A stretch of DNA of 63,094 nt, taken from positions 1 through 63,094 of the forward strand of contig JAFYOX010000046.1 of NCBI GenBank assembly GCA_017547755.1, read 5' to 3'. Positions 1 through 9,284 of the stretch are shown in pieces. The notes beneath the pieces were generated by a model that worked only from the letters and a program-made list of their open reading frames with translations, had not been told where the DNA came from and searched no databases. Origin of the DNA: Clostridia bacterium. GTDB lineage: Bacteria > Bacillota > Clostridia > Oscillospirales > CAG-272. The position numbers and the translations under genes were made by a program. Position 1 is the stretch's first letter, and every line of letters begins with the position of its first letter.

Positions 1-2
1 GT

Positions 3-61
3 GCAGATTTGAAGGAATGCGATTTTGTCAGCTATACAAAATCCTGTTACTTCAAATTTGC
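3..61. repeat. Nested imperfect hairpin at window edge
   Basis: Outer arms at 3-14 and 50-61 pair with one mismatch, and an inner pair GATTTTGT (21-28) and ACAAAATC (36-43) is perfect. No coding ORF is convincing here. It could be the end of a small mobile hairpin element continuing left of the window, or a terminator-like structure. I cannot tell which. Confidence 0.4.
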
Positions 62-85
62 AGTCACTATGTCTTTTCTTTTCGT

Positions 86-143
86 TCAAAAGTTTTTGAA
101 GGTGGGTGCGGGAGGAAACTTTTTTCAAAAAGTTTCCTCCCGC
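86..143. repeat. Palindromic intergenic element, copy A
   Basis: An A/G-rich left module (86-107) is followed by a perfect palindrome with 17-bp arms at 108-124 and 127-143 and the loop TC. It lies 8 bases past the stop codon of the minus-strand gene ending at 151. It belongs to the dispersed family seen again near 23465, 30005, 44113, 48474 and 62539. No T-run follows the stem, so it is not a textbook intrinsic terminator. Confidence 0.8.
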
Positions 144-150
144 GAAAACA

Positions 151-1050
151 TCATTCCTCAAAACAATCGTACGCTTCGAGGGTGTATCGGCCGATTTCGT
201 AGAGGAGTTTTTCCGAGGCGATGCGCAGTCCGAGAGGGGCACGTGCGAGACGGGTGTCCTTTTCGAAGGGACGGCGCTTGTTTGCGGCGGTGAAGGGACT
301 GCCCGCTTCGAAGGTGAAGTAACCCTTGTAGCCGATGTCCATCAGACCGTGCATGACGGCGTCCATGTTCAGCGAACCGCAGAAGGGAACGAGATGGGAG
401 TCGTGATCGCCGTGGTTGTCCTGGATGTGCAGGGCATAGACGTGCTCACCGAGGATGCGCAGGCTTTCGTCCTGGGACATTTCCTGCATATTGCCGTGAC
501 CGGCATCCCAGCATCCGTGGAACAGCGGATGATCCACGTAATCGATCATCGCGCGCTGGTCGGCGGCGTTGTCGATCCAGTACATGCCGTCCACGCACAT
601 TTTGTTGAAGTTTTCGACGAGGATGTTGACTCCGTATTTTTCCGCGGTCGGGAAGAGCTTTTCGTAGAAGATTTTGTTCCGCTCGAACGTTTCTTCCTTC
701 GAGATGCCGTGGAGGTAGCCGGAGTGGATGACGATGTTTTTGATGCCGAGCAGTCCGCAGGCTTCCACACAGCGCGCGGTATCTGCGGTGAACTCACCGC
801 TTTCGTCCGCGAGAGGTCTGCCCATCGGGGAATGCGCCTGAATGAACTGTGCGCCGAGTTCATCCGCTTTGCGCTTCACCTGTTCGAGGTGATCCTGCCA
901 GTCTGCGGCGAAAAATCCGTCTCTGCGGGAGTAATCGGAGCCGAAATTATAGTCCATGAAGCGGAATCCGGCTTCGCGGATGTACTGCATGGATTCCATC
1001 TGCGTGGAGGCGTAGCCGGAGAAATCCCCGGTGGTCGTTGCAAGTTTCAT
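151..1050 (-). CDS. Sugar phosphate isomerase/epimerase-like TIM-barrel protein
   Basis: The protein is 299 aa and matches the xylose isomerase-like/AP endonuclease 2 TIM-barrel superfamily, whose members isomerise or epimerise sugars and polyols with a divalent metal. Visible metal-site strands are VEN near residue 147, WDAGHGN near 183, HIQDNHGDHDSH near 211 and FEAG near 247. No signal peptide is present, so it is cytoplasmic. GGAGG lies just before the ATG. It is the last gene of a minus-strand operon, 19 bases after the ceramidase-like gene. The substrate cannot be read from the sequence; the neighbours suggest sugar catabolism. Confidence 0.8.
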   Translation of the reverse strand: MKLATTTGDFSGYASTQMESMQYIREAGFRFMDYNFGSDYSRRDGFFAADWQDHLEQVKRKADELGAQFIQAHSPMGRPLADESGEFTADTARCVEACGLLGIKNIVIHSGYLHGISKEETFERNKIFYEKLFPTAEKYGVNILVENFNKMCVDGMYWIDNAADQRAMIDYVDHPLFHGCWDAGHGNMQEMSQDESLRILGEHVYALHIQDNHGDHDSHLVPFCGSLNMDAVMHGLMDIGYKGYFTFEAGSPFTAANKRRPFEKDTRLARAPLGLRIASEKLLYEIGRYTLEAYDCFEE

Positions 1051-1069
1051 GGGAGGATCCTCCGTTTTC

Positions 1070-2377
1070 TCAGTAAATGGATTTCAGATTCTGTACGGAG
1101 CCTTCGATGATCCGTTCCGCGATGCCGGAGCAGAATTTCGAACTGTTGGCTTCGTAGCCGCCTTCGTCGTACGCGGACTGCATCGGATAATAGCCTTCAT
1201 AGCCGTTCGAACAGCAGGTGACGATCGTCATGCCGAACGGGGAGCCTTCCTTGATGCCGCGTCCGATGTCCGTGAACGGTTCGCCGGGGATACCGGAGAA
1301 GACCACGTCCCCGAAACGGACGGCGTTGAGATACAGCGTGAAGGAATCCGGGCCGTGTTCGAGCCGCTTGACGCGGTATGCACGCGCAACAACGGTGACA
1401 TATTCCATGCCGGTATACGGGATTTCGCTTTCCCGTCCGGCTTCGTGGAGCGCGATGTATTTTTCGGCGATCTCAAGGTCTTCCGCCGTACCGCGGTTTG
1501 CGGGAACTTCCAGATTATACTGCGCGAATCCGACGGTGTTTCCTTCGGATTTTTCCGCGTAGGTGTAGAGCTTCATCGCTTCGCCGGCGATGCAAAGACC
1601 CATGTGACGGGCGTGATCGTAGCCGCTGCGGCGCGGGATTCCGCTTAACGGATTGAAGTGGTTGGTGTCGCCCTGCGCACCGTTGAAGAAGAGGCACTTC
1701 GTTCCGGGAACGGCGCCTTCGAACGAGCGGCGTACCCATCCCGGCCAGTCGGAAGAGTAGTACGATCCGCTGACAACGTCCGGATGTACCTGGAAATTGA
1801 TGATGACGAGGTCGTCCTTGCCTTCGCGCACGATGCGGACGAGCTGAAGGGTTTCGTCGGGGGTGGAGATCGGATGGTCGATGTCGGGACTGCCGTGCGG
1901 AGGATTGGTCTGCGTCTTACCGTTCTTCATCCTGAAGCGGCGGATGAAGGAGATATCTTCCACTTTTCCGCGCGCGGTGAAGACATCCGCGTCGCTCATG
2001 TCAGCGATCGCCAGTACGGCTGCGTCGGCAAGCTGGCGGAACAGGATGCTGTTGAATGCGGGATCGATGGGGTAGAGGTCACTGCTGATGGCAGGCGCGG
2101 TATGCGTGTGCGTGCAGGCATAGTACACCGCCTCATACGGGAGACCGGTGCGCTGTGCGATCATCTTGCGCAGTTCATCCCCGAATTCCTGGTCGATGCC
2201 GATGACGTCGATGGTGAACACCACAGCGGTGCGTTCACCGTCCGTGAAAGCCAGAACGCTGCCCTTCAGATCATCGAGGCATCCCTGACCGAGACGTTCG
2301 GAATAATAGCCCGAGATAAACAGTCCGTTCGGCGGACGGATATCGGCTCTTGCAAACCCGATTTGCAAAGTATTCAT
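1070..2377 (-). CDS. Neutral/alkaline ceramidase N-terminal-like protein
   Basis: The 435-aa protein resembles the N-terminal catalytic domain of neutral (non-lysosomal) ceramidases. It opens with an IGFARADIRPP-type start and carries the zinc-ligand motif CTHTHTAPA, with H90 and H92. The C-terminal immunoglobulin-like domain of true ceramidases is absent and there is no signal peptide. Hydrolysis of ceramide is therefore unlikely, and this looks like the cytoplasmic bacterial branch of unknown substrate. AAGGAGG precedes the ATG. It sits between the M20 hydrolase (47 bases upstream) and the sugar isomerase in one operon. Confidence 0.75.
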   Translation of the reverse strand: MNTLQIGFARADIRPPNGLFISGYYSERLGQGCLDDLKGSVLAFTDGERTAVVFTIDVIGIDQEFGDELRKMIAQRTGLPYEAVYYACTHTHTAPAISSDLYPIDPAFNSILFRQLADAAVLAIADMSDADVFTARGKVEDISFIRRFRMKNGKTQTNPPHGSPDIDHPISTPDETLQLVRIVREGKDDLVIINFQVHPDVVSGSYYSSDWPGWVRRSFEGAVPGTKCLFFNGAQGDTNHFNPLSGIPRRSGYDHARHMGLCIAGEAMKLYTYAEKSEGNTVGFAQYNLEVPANRGTAEDLEIAEKYIALHEAGRESEIPYTGMEYVTVVARAYRVKRLEHGPDSFTLYLNAVRFGDVVFSGIPGEPFTDIGRGIKEGSPFGMTIVTCCSNGYEGYYPMQSAYDEGGYEANSSKFCSGIAERIIEGSVQNLKSIY

Positions 2378-2424
2378 GAGAGTCCTCCTTATGTGAATTT
2401 CAAAAATTTATCTTATCACTGTTT

Positions 2425-3762
2425 TCAGCATTTTACAACCGCCGTGCCGTCGTCGCGGTACTCGATGCGGTCGCCTTCGCAGTTCAGTCCGTCGATATAG
2501 TCGAGATATTCCCGGAAGGACGGATATGCCGGCTTGAATTCTTCAACGATGGTCTTTGCACGTTCCGCGCCGTCCTTCAGGAGAAGATACAGCATGCCGA
2601 CCTGCCACTTCGCGCAGTCGACGCACGCCGCCACGGGATCGGCGATCTCGTAGTCACTGCCGTGACCGGTACCTTTGCAGCCGCCGCAGTACGGATGGAC
2701 GATGGGCATGACGGCGGACAGGTCGCCCATGTCGGTGCTGCCGGAGCCGACGTGTTCGTTCACGTTCATCGGATAATCCGGGATCGCAAGTTTTGCCGCG
2801 TCTTCCGCGAGCTTCATCATGCCGGTGTCGTTCCGGTGCGGACCGTAGCCGGGTGCGTCGATGATCTCGATGTTCGTGCCGAGGGACAGCGCCGCACCGG
2901 TCAGAGCGCGGTTGACCTTCTGGTTCGCCTTTTTGATTGCTTCGAAACTGCTGCCGCGGACGTAGCTTTCCAGCGTGACCGTCGCGGGGATCGCGTTGAC
3001 CATATCGCCGCCGTGCGTGATGATCGGATGCACGCGGATGATGTCCGGCTCAGCGAAGGTCTCACGGATGGCATTGACGGCGTTGATGCCGCAGGTCGCC
3101 GCATACAGCGCGTTCCGTCCGGACCACGGACTGCCGCCCGCATGAGCTGCCTTGCCCTTGTAGATGATCTTCTTCGACATACAGCCGATGGAGCCTCTGC
3201 CGATGGAATAACTGCCGGAGGTATGCACCATGAACGCCAGATCGACGCCGTCGAAATAGCCGCGGTGCATGAATTCCGTCTTGCCGCCGAAATACCTGAT
3301 CTTTCCGTCCGCTTTCAGCTGGGTGCGGAATTCGATTTCGAGCAGTTCTTCCGCCGGAACGGCGCAGAGACGGATCCGACCGCTCATTCCGTCGAGAATG
3401 CCGGGTTCCTTCAGTGCCGCCGCCACGCCGAGAAGTGCCGCGCACTGTGCGTTGTGTCCGCAGGAATGGACGGCACCCGTCACGGGGTCTGCGTCCGGAT
3501 GGCCGGGACAGATGATGGAGTCAAGTTCGCCGAGAACGAGGACTTCCGGACCCGGACGTCCGGTATCGATCACGGTATAGAACCCGGTGATGCCGTCGGC
3601 AAGGACGAGGTTGTTATAGCCGAGTTCGCGGAATTTTTCTTCCATGTAGCCCGACGTCACGGTTTCACGGAACCCGGTTTCGGGATGCTTCCAGATGAAG
3701 CGCTCCGCTTCCAGAATAAGTTCGCGGTATTTTTCTACTGCATTGCCGATAATTTCTTTCAT
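2425..3762 (-). CDS. M20 family amidohydrolase, AbgB-like
   Basis: The protein has 445 aa. It is a zinc-dependent M20/AbgB-type amidohydrolase, expected to cut an amide bond in a small N-acyl or aminobenzoyl-glutamate-like substrate. Visible features are the CGHN metal motif (AbgB members have CGHN where other M20 enzymes have CGHD), the EE acid pair near residue 139, the GSGSTDMGD motif and a C-terminal GTGHGSD with a metal histidine. GGGAGG precedes the ATG. It is 51 bases after the GH32-like gene in the same operon. There is no signal peptide. Confidence 0.85.
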   Translation of the reverse strand: MKEIIGNAVEKYRELILEAERFIWKHPETGFRETVTSGYMEEKFRELGYNNLVLADGITGFYTVIDTGRPGPEVLVLGELDSIICPGHPDADPVTGAVHSCGHNAQCAALLGVAAALKEPGILDGMSGRIRLCAVPAEELLEIEFRTQLKADGKIRYFGGKTEFMHRGYFDGVDLAFMVHTSGSYSIGRGSIGCMSKKIIYKGKAAHAGGSPWSGRNALYAATCGINAVNAIRETFAEPDIIRVHPIITHGGDMVNAIPATVTLESYVRGSSFEAIKKANQKVNRALTGAALSLGTNIEIIDAPGYGPHRNDTGMMKLAEDAAKLAIPDYPMNVNEHVGSGSTDMGDLSAVMPIVHPYCGGCKGTGHGSDYEIADPVAACVDCAKWQVGMLYLLLKDGAERAKTIVEEFKPAYPSFREYLDYIDGLNCEGDRIEYRDDGTAVVKC

Positions 3763-3813
3763 GGAATTATCCTCCCTGTTTGTGTCTGTTTCTGTATATC
3801 CGCTGTTTTTCGC

Positions 3814-5340
3814 TCAGTACGGATTGGACGGCATCATTTCCCATGCGTCCGCTTTGATCAGATGCCTGCCGCCGATAACTTTTACGCCTGTCGCGTCTTC
3901 TGCGGTCGGATAGACCCGGCGGCAGATCGCCTGACGCTGGTTTGCAAAGACTTCCACCACGGATTTGTCTGCGAAAATGTCGAGGACGAGCGGTTCTCCC
4001 GACGCCAGAGCAAACGGTGCTTCTTCGCGGATGCGCCGTCCTTCCGTACCGCTGTCGGTGGTATCCATGACCAGTTTTCCGGATGCGGGATCGGCATAGA
4101 TACGGGTCTCCTGCGTACCGTCCGCACTGCAACGGACCGCAAAGCCGCAGGATTCTGCAGATCCGGCTTCAAATACGGCGGTCAGGCGGAAAGATTCCCC
4201 GTTTTTGACCGGCAGAACGTCGGTATTTCCGCACCAGTGCTGCGGATTGTACTGCAGGCGTTCGAGTTCACGGACAGGTGCGGTATGGAGCACGCCGTTT
4301 TCGAGCCAGAGCGTCCGGGGAAGGCTGTATACGCCGCTCCATCCGAAGCGGTCGAAATCGTTGTCGAGGTTGTCGGTGAGCCAGAACCATGCGATCTGGC
4401 GGTTCCGGTCGTCGATGAGAGCTTCCGGTGCGAAGCAGGTATTGTCCCGCCAGCTCATGCGTCCGTGCTGTTCGGGAAGGAAGGTCTCGCCGTCGCCGGA
4501 AAGAGAACCGACGTAGTACTGCGCGCCCTTGTTGTGCGCGATGAAGAGCTGAAGCCATTTGTCCGTGAATACGCCGTCCTGCTCGCGGTCCGGAAGGGGC
4601 AGGAAACTCGGACACATATCGTCTTCGGTCGCATCGGGCCAGTCTTCGCCGGCGTGCGGATTTTTGTAGAACCGGTGGAGATATTCCCAGGTTTTCAGAT
4701 CCTTCGAACGGAAGAGATCGGTCCAGTCGCCGCGCAGGCGTTCGTCGGAGTCTTCCGCACGGCCGTATTTGTTCAGCACGCAGAGATTGCCGGTCTGCAT
4801 ATAGTACCAGCCGTCCTTTTTCCAGATGTTGCTGGGGTCTGCGTTGCCGATATAGTCGGTCTTTCCGTCGATTTCGAGTTCGAGGATCCCCCATTCGGTG
4901 CCGTTGATGGCGATCGGCTCCATCCGGTACCAGTCATCATACGGCGGCTTCGCATACGCCATCGCGATCCCGCTGCGGTCTTTCGCCGGATCGACTGCGG
5001 CAAATTTCCAGAATGTGAGGTATGCCGTTCCGTCTTCGTCAACAAACGCACCGCCGCTGAAGCATCCGCCGTCCCCGTCCTGCGTGGTCAGCGCGTCTTT
5101 GTGATGCCGCCAATGGAGCAGATCCGCGCTGGACATATGTCCCCAGTGGAAGCCGCCGCTGCCGCTGTTCCGGTACAGGTACATCAGATGATACCGTCCG
5201 TCCGCGTAAAACGCCCCGTTCGGATCCCCCGGGATCCCCAGATCGTCCGGGATCGCAAAATGATACCCCGGCCGGTAAGGATCCGCGATCATCTTCTCCC
5301 GATACGCACGTGTTCCAAGAATCGTCTCCTTCATTTCCAT
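3814..5340 (-). CDS. Glycoside hydrolase family 32-like protein
   Basis: The five-bladed beta-propeller family GH32 hydrolyses beta-fructosides. The nucleophile motif DPNG (D39) is present. The usual WSGS reads CFSGG, and the RDP stabiliser motif reads ADP. The acid/base segment reads EDDMCPSF, so Glu is not directly before Cys as in the classical ECP, although an E lies three residues earlier. A C-terminal beta-sandwich module follows. The start at 5340 is preferred over the ATG at 5346, because AAGGAG is then 7 bases away. It is the first gene of a minus-strand operon. Activity on fructans is uncertain. Confidence 0.8.
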   Translation of the reverse strand: MEMKETILGTRAYREKMIADPYRPGYHFAIPDDLGIPGDPNGAFYADGRYHLMYLYRNSGSGGFHWGHMSSADLLHWRHHKDALTTQDGDGGCFSGGAFVDEDGTAYLTFWKFAAVDPAKDRSGIAMAYAKPPYDDWYRMEPIAINGTEWGILELEIDGKTDYIGNADPSNIWKKDGWYYMQTGNLCVLNKYGRAEDSDERLRGDWTDLFRSKDLKTWEYLHRFYKNPHAGEDWPDATEDDMCPSFLPLPDREQDGVFTDKWLQLFIAHNKGAQYYVGSLSGDGETFLPEQHGRMSWRDNTCFAPEALIDDRNRQIAWFWLTDNLDNDFDRFGWSGVYSLPRTLWLENGVLHTAPVRELERLQYNPQHWCGNTDVLPVKNGESFRLTAVFEAGSAESCGFAVRCSADGTQETRIYADPASGKLVMDTTDSGTEGRRIREEAPFALASGEPLVLDIFADKSVVEVFANQRQAICRRVYPTAEDATGVKVIGGRHLIKADAWEMMPSNPY

Positions 5341-5388
5341 ACGCATTCTCCTTTTCCTTTTCTCGTTCCCAAGGTTTTCTCTGGCTCT

Positions 5389-5417
5389 ATTTTACTGCAC
5401 ATTGTCGATTTTTTCAA
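5389..5417 (-). promoter_or_regulatory. Sigma-A-type promoter for the GH32-led operon
   Basis: On the minus strand, TTGAAA (5417-5412) and TAAAAT (5394-5389) are separated by 17 bases. It faces away from the asparaginase promoter at 5518, so the two saccharide operons are divergently transcribed. Confidence 0.65.
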
Positions 5418-5448
5418 TACATTTCCGCAGATTTTTTGTGCAGAGTTT

Positions 5449-5507
5449 ATTGGGGAGTGATTTTGGAGAAAAGTTTCTTCCAAGCGTTTCCTCAAACGTT
5501 CCCCAAT
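5449..5507. repeat. Degenerate palindromic element between divergent operons
   Basis: Outer arms ATTGGGGA (5449-5456) and TCCCCAAT (5500-5507) flank A/G- and T/C-rich sequence with motifs (GGAGAAAAGTTT, TTTCCTC) like those of the dispersed palindromic family. The inner pairing is poor. It may be a decayed copy, but the similarity is weak. Confidence 0.3.
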
Positions 5508-5517
5508 GAACTCCTAC

Positions 5518-5546
5518 TTGATTTTTCGGGAAGAGTTTGTTATACT
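5518..5546 (+). promoter_or_regulatory. Sigma-A-type promoter for asparaginase operon
   Basis: TTGATT (5518-5523) and TATACT (5541-5546) are separated by 17 bases. The predicted transcript start is near 5553, which excludes upstream in-frame starts and supports the ATG at 5580 with AAGGAG at 5565-5570. Confidence 0.7.
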
Positions 5547-5579
5547 ATTTCCAGAGAAAAAATGAAGGAGCAGGGAAGA

Positions 5580-6602
5580 ATGAAGAAGATACTGATGATC
5601 GGGACGGGTGGGACGATTGCGTCCCGGCAGACGGAGGACGGACTGGCGCCGGGGCTGACCCCGTCGGATATTCTGTCGTACATTCCGGCGGTGAAGGAGG
5701 TCTGCGAGGTGCAGACCCTGCAGGTATGCAATCTGGACAGCACGAATGTGACGCCGGAGCATTGGAAGCTCATGGTCCGCGCCGTGGAGGAGAATTATTA
5801 TAAATATGATGGATTTGTGATCTGCCACGGCACGGATACGCTGGCGTACACCGCCGCCGCGCTGTCGTATATGATCCAGAATTCCGCGAAACCGATCGTT
5901 GTCACGGGCGCGCAGAAGCCGATCAACATGGACGTCACCGACGCGAAGTCGAATCTGCTCGACAGCTTCATCTATGCCGCGGACGACGGTTCCCAGAACG
6001 TCAACATCGTGTTTGACGGCAAAGTTATCGTCGGCACCCGCGCCAGAAAGGAACGCGCCAAGAGCTTCAATGCGTTCTCCAGCCTCAATTATCCCTTTCC
6101 GGCGGTCATTCAGGACGGCATGATCGTCCGTTACCTGCCGGAAATCCCGATTCAGGGGGACGTGCATTTCTATTACGATATGCGCGAGAGTGTCTGCACG
6201 CTCAAGCTCATCCCCGGCATGAAGCCGGACATCCTGTCCTATCTCTTCGCGCATTACGACTGCATCGTCATCGAAAGCTTCGGCGTCGGCGGGATCCCGC
6301 AGAGCCTGCTCGATGTGTTCTATGCCGAAATGGAAAAATGGGCGGATCACGGCAAATTTGTCGTCATGACCACGCAGGTCGCCAACGAAGGAAGCAATAT
6401 GAGCGTTTACGAGGTCGGCAAAAAGGTCAAGCAGGATTTCAAGCTCATCGAAGCCTACGATATGACCTTCGAAGCCACCATCACCAAACTGATGTGGCTC
6501 CTCGGTCTGCAGCTCACCGATTACGACCGCATCCGCAGCAAATTCTACACCCGAATCAACCATGATACCCTCTTCGCCAAGCGTGTCGAAGCGGAATGGT
6601 GA
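5580..6602 (+). CDS. L-asparaginase, type I-like
   Basis: The enzyme converts asparagine to aspartate and ammonia. The 340-aa protein has the N-terminal TGGTIAS signature (first catalytic Thr), CHGTDTLAYT (second Thr and the Asp/Lys relay region) and a C-terminal domain typical of the bacterial asparaginase/glutaminase family. There is no signal peptide, so it is probably the cytoplasmic housekeeping type. It heads an operon with a GH38-like enzyme 26 bases downstream and GH127 after that. Pairing with glycosidases is unusual. Confidence 0.9.
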   Translation: MKKILMIGTGGTIASRQTEDGLAPGLTPSDILSYIPAVKEVCEVQTLQVCNLDSTNVTPEHWKLMVRAVEENYYKYDGFVICHGTDTLAYTAAALSYMIQNSAKPIVVTGAQKPINMDVTDAKSNLLDSFIYAADDGSQNVNIVFDGKVIVGTRARKERAKSFNAFSSLNYPFPAVIQDGMIVRYLPEIPIQGDVHFYYDMRESVCTLKLIPGMKPDILSYLFAHYDCIVIESFGVGGIPQSLLDVFYAEMEKWADHGKFVVMTTQVANEGSNMSVYEVGKKVKQDFKLIEAYDMTFEATITKLMWLLGLQLTDYDRIRSKFYTRINHDTLFAKRVEAEW

Positions 6603-6628
6603 GGGATCCCGATTTACAGGAGGACAGA

Positions 6629-9226
6629 ATGCCCCGACTTTATGTGCATTACAAGAACCATCTCGACCTCACGTGGCGCAGACCGCGCTACACCGCCGGA
6701 AACACCGACGGATGGAAGGTCACACCCTACGGCGAACTGCAGGAACGGCAGATCGACCGCGGATTTGATTTTATCCGAAGCGGCGGATCGTATTCGCTGG
6801 AACAGACCGTTTCTCTCCGCGAATACCTCGACCGCAACCCCGACTGCATGGACGAAGTCCGGGAATGGCTTGCCGACGGACGTCTGACCGTCCACGGCGG
6901 CGGTGAATCCGTCGTGGATTACAACCTTCCCGACGGCGAAAGCATCATCCGCAATCACCTGTACTCCCGTCTCTGGCTGAAAAATACGTTTGATTATCAG
7001 CCGCGGCTCGCCGACTGTCCCGACACCTTCGGACTTTCCGCGAACCTTCCCGAACTTTTCCGCCAGCTCGGTTATCCCGGACTCCTCACTTTCCACCGCG
7101 TTTTCCGCCGGCATAAGCCCTACTGGCGCGGTCTTTCCGGAAAAACGATCGCTCTGGATACCGCATATGCCGCGCTTCCGCTTCCGGAAGACGGCTATGA
7201 CGACTGTCTCAAGTGCCGCGTCTGCACGATCTGCAAGGGCGACGGCTGTCCCGCGTGTGAAGGAAGCGGGATCTATCTCAATCCTCAGCCGGACAACGTT
7301 CCGGGCGGTTTTGTGTCCCTGAAGGATCGTCTGCAGAAGGAAACCGGCGATTTTATGCTGTATTTCGCCGGTGAAGAGGCAATGGCTGCCGAAGGTGCCG
7401 TGGATGCTCTGCGCCGCATCGCCGATGGGACCGGCTATGAACTGGTCTTCACGGACGTTGAATCGCTGTCACTGATGTATAACCGCGAACTCATCGAAAA
7501 TGTGGATCATGCACCCGACGATCAGATCGACGAACGGGTCGAAGGAAATCCCGTGGCGGCAGGATGTTATACGACAAGAATCAAGATCAAGCAGGAAAGC
7601 CGCCGCTGTGAAGCCGCACTGCGTTCTGCGGAACGTCTTGCCGCAGCGGCAGTTCTGGAAGGTATACCGTATCCGGCGCGCACGCTTGAAAAGAACTGGA
7701 TCAGGCTGGCATTCCTGCATTTCCACGATGCCATTCCGGCGTCCCACAGCGATGACGCATATGCGGAACTGATGGAGACCGGACGGCAGATCCGCGCATC
7801 GGCGGCGCGCATCGTGCAGAAATCCGCGAAAAAACTGATAGAAAAAGCGGAGATTGCAGGCGGTGAAGGAATTCCGTTCATCGTGTTCAATCCGCTGGAA
7901 TTTGAAGTGAAGAACGTGCGGCTCACCGGAACGGTGTGCTGTGACCGTTATGTGACCGGCGGAAGCGTCCTTGCGCCCGACGGAAGCGTGTACCCCGTTC
8001 TGTCCGTGAAGCATTCGACGGCTCCGGGATATACGGAAGCTCTCGTCGAATTCATCGGATCGCTGCCCGCATTCGGGTATGCCGTCCTGCGGTTCCTTCC
8101 GGACTCCGACGAATGCGAAGCTCCCGTACCGAAGGAAATGCGCCGCGGATTCGTCATGGAAAACGATCATCTCCGCGTGACCTTCGGCGAACACTCCGTG
8201 ACGGAAGTGTACGACAAGGCAAAGGACCGCGTTCTTGCCGTGGAAGGCACGTTTGCGCCGTGGCTCTCCGACGATGCCGGACATCCGTGGGGACGCACAA
8301 ACACCATCCAGTACGAAGAACGCGCGGACATCGCGGATTATCCTGAAAATATGCTTCCGGCGGCGGAATTCTCCCGCCGGACAACGTACGAAAAGCGGGA
8401 TGGCGTGCAGATCGCGCGGATTTATGTGAAGTATGCCCGCGCGGAAAAGCAGATCCGTATGCTCGACTGGTGCGCGGAATTCACGCTGGCGGATACTTCC
8501 CGTGAACTGGACGTGAAGATCCGCACATCTCTGGATGCGCGCGACATCCGTCTCTCCACGCACGTGGTTCTTCCTCACGCTCCGGCGGACGAAATGCTCG
8601 ATTATGAAATCCCGCTCGGCACGGTCCGCCGCGGATACGTGAACGTACTGGATCAGCAGCTCGGCTACTCCGACGAATGGGCGGCGCTCCGATATGTTTC
8701 CGCCGACATGGGTGATTACCGCGTGACCCTGTGCAACAACGGGACCCCGGCGCACGCGCTTCACCGGTACGCAGGCAATCATCTGACCGCCGCGCTTCTG
8801 CGTACGCCGACCCAGCTCTGCTGCGGCTTCGGCATCACGGGTGCGATCGACACATCCGAACACGAATTCCGCTTCACGCTTGCCGCAGATGCCGATCCGA
8901 TGGACGCCTACCGCCGCGGTATGGCGCTGAACACGGAATACCCGGCGCTGTTTGCCGCAGAAAAGAAGGGAAGTCTTCCCGCACAGGCATCGTTCCTGCG
9001 TCTGCCGGACAATCTGCCCATGCTCGCGCTCAAAGGCGCGGAAGACGGAAACGGCTTCATCGTGCACTATCTCGGCACCGGACATCCGGAGACCCTTGTC
9101 TTTGCCGCACCCGCCGTCCCCTGCGATCCGCTGGAACAGCCGACCGGCGAAGCGGTCACGGAAGCAGAGGTTCCGCCGTACGGCATTGCGACCTTCCGCA
9201 TTTCCGCGGACGGCATGAGAGCCTGA
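6629..9226 (+). CDS. GH38-like glycosidase with zinc-knuckle insertion
   Basis: The 865-aa protein fits a GH38 alpha-mannosidase fold. It has the zinc pair H11-x-D13 in NHLDLTW, the nucleophile segment GGGESVVDYN, the DTFG motif and a FHDAIPASHSD segment that matches the family's HHDA motif. Between about residues 190 and 213 there is a cysteine cluster (CLKCRVC, then CTICKGDG and CPACEGSG). It resembles DnaJ CxxCxGxG zinc fingers and is not part of the usual family plan. AGGAGG (6618-6623) selects the start at 6629. No signal peptide is present. The substrate is probably a mannoside, but this is not certain. Confidence 0.78.
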   Translation: MPRLYVHYKNHLDLTWRRPRYTAGNTDGWKVTPYGELQERQIDRGFDFIRSGGSYSLEQTVSLREYLDRNPDCMDEVREWLADGRLTVHGGGESVVDYNLPDGESIIRNHLYSRLWLKNTFDYQPRLADCPDTFGLSANLPELFRQLGYPGLLTFHRVFRRHKPYWRGLSGKTIALDTAYAALPLPEDGYDDCLKCRVCTICKGDGCPACEGSGIYLNPQPDNVPGGFVSLKDRLQKETGDFMLYFAGEEAMAAEGAVDALRRIADGTGYELVFTDVESLSLMYNRELIENVDHAPDDQIDERVEGNPVAAGCYTTRIKIKQESRRCEAALRSAERLAAAAVLEGIPYPARTLEKNWIRLAFLHFHDAIPASHSDDAYAELMETGRQIRASAARIVQKSAKKLIEKAEIAGGEGIPFIVFNPLEFEVKNVRLTGTVCCDRYVTGGSVLAPDGSVYPVLSVKHSTAPGYTEALVEFIGSLPAFGYAVLRFLPDSDECEAPVPKEMRRGFVMENDHLRVTFGEHSVTEVYDKAKDRVLAVEGTFAPWLSDDAGHPWGRTNTIQYEERADIADYPENMLPAAEFSRRTTYEKRDGVQIARIYVKYARAEKQIRMLDWCAEFTLADTSRELDVKIRTSLDARDIRLSTHVVLPHAPADEMLDYEIPLGTVRRGYVNVLDQQLGYSDEWAALRYVSADMGDYRVTLCNNGTPAHALHRYAGNHLTAALLRTPTQLCCGFGITGAIDTSEHEFRFTLAADADPMDAYRRGMALNTEYPALFAAEKKGSLPAQASFLRLPDNLPMLALKGAEDGNGFIVHYLGTGHPETLVFAAPAVPCDPLEQPTGEAVTEAEVPPYGIATFRISADGMRA

Positions 9227-9284
9227 AACGGTCAGAATACGGAATACAGAATCAGAAAGAATCGGAAATCAGGAGGAAAACGGG

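Noticed and set aside
106-1110. Long plus-strand frame opposite the sugar isomerase gene
   Set aside because: It is an overlap of the real minus-strand gene, with unlikely residue use and no family motifs; the minus frame has a good ribosome site and TIM-barrel motifs.
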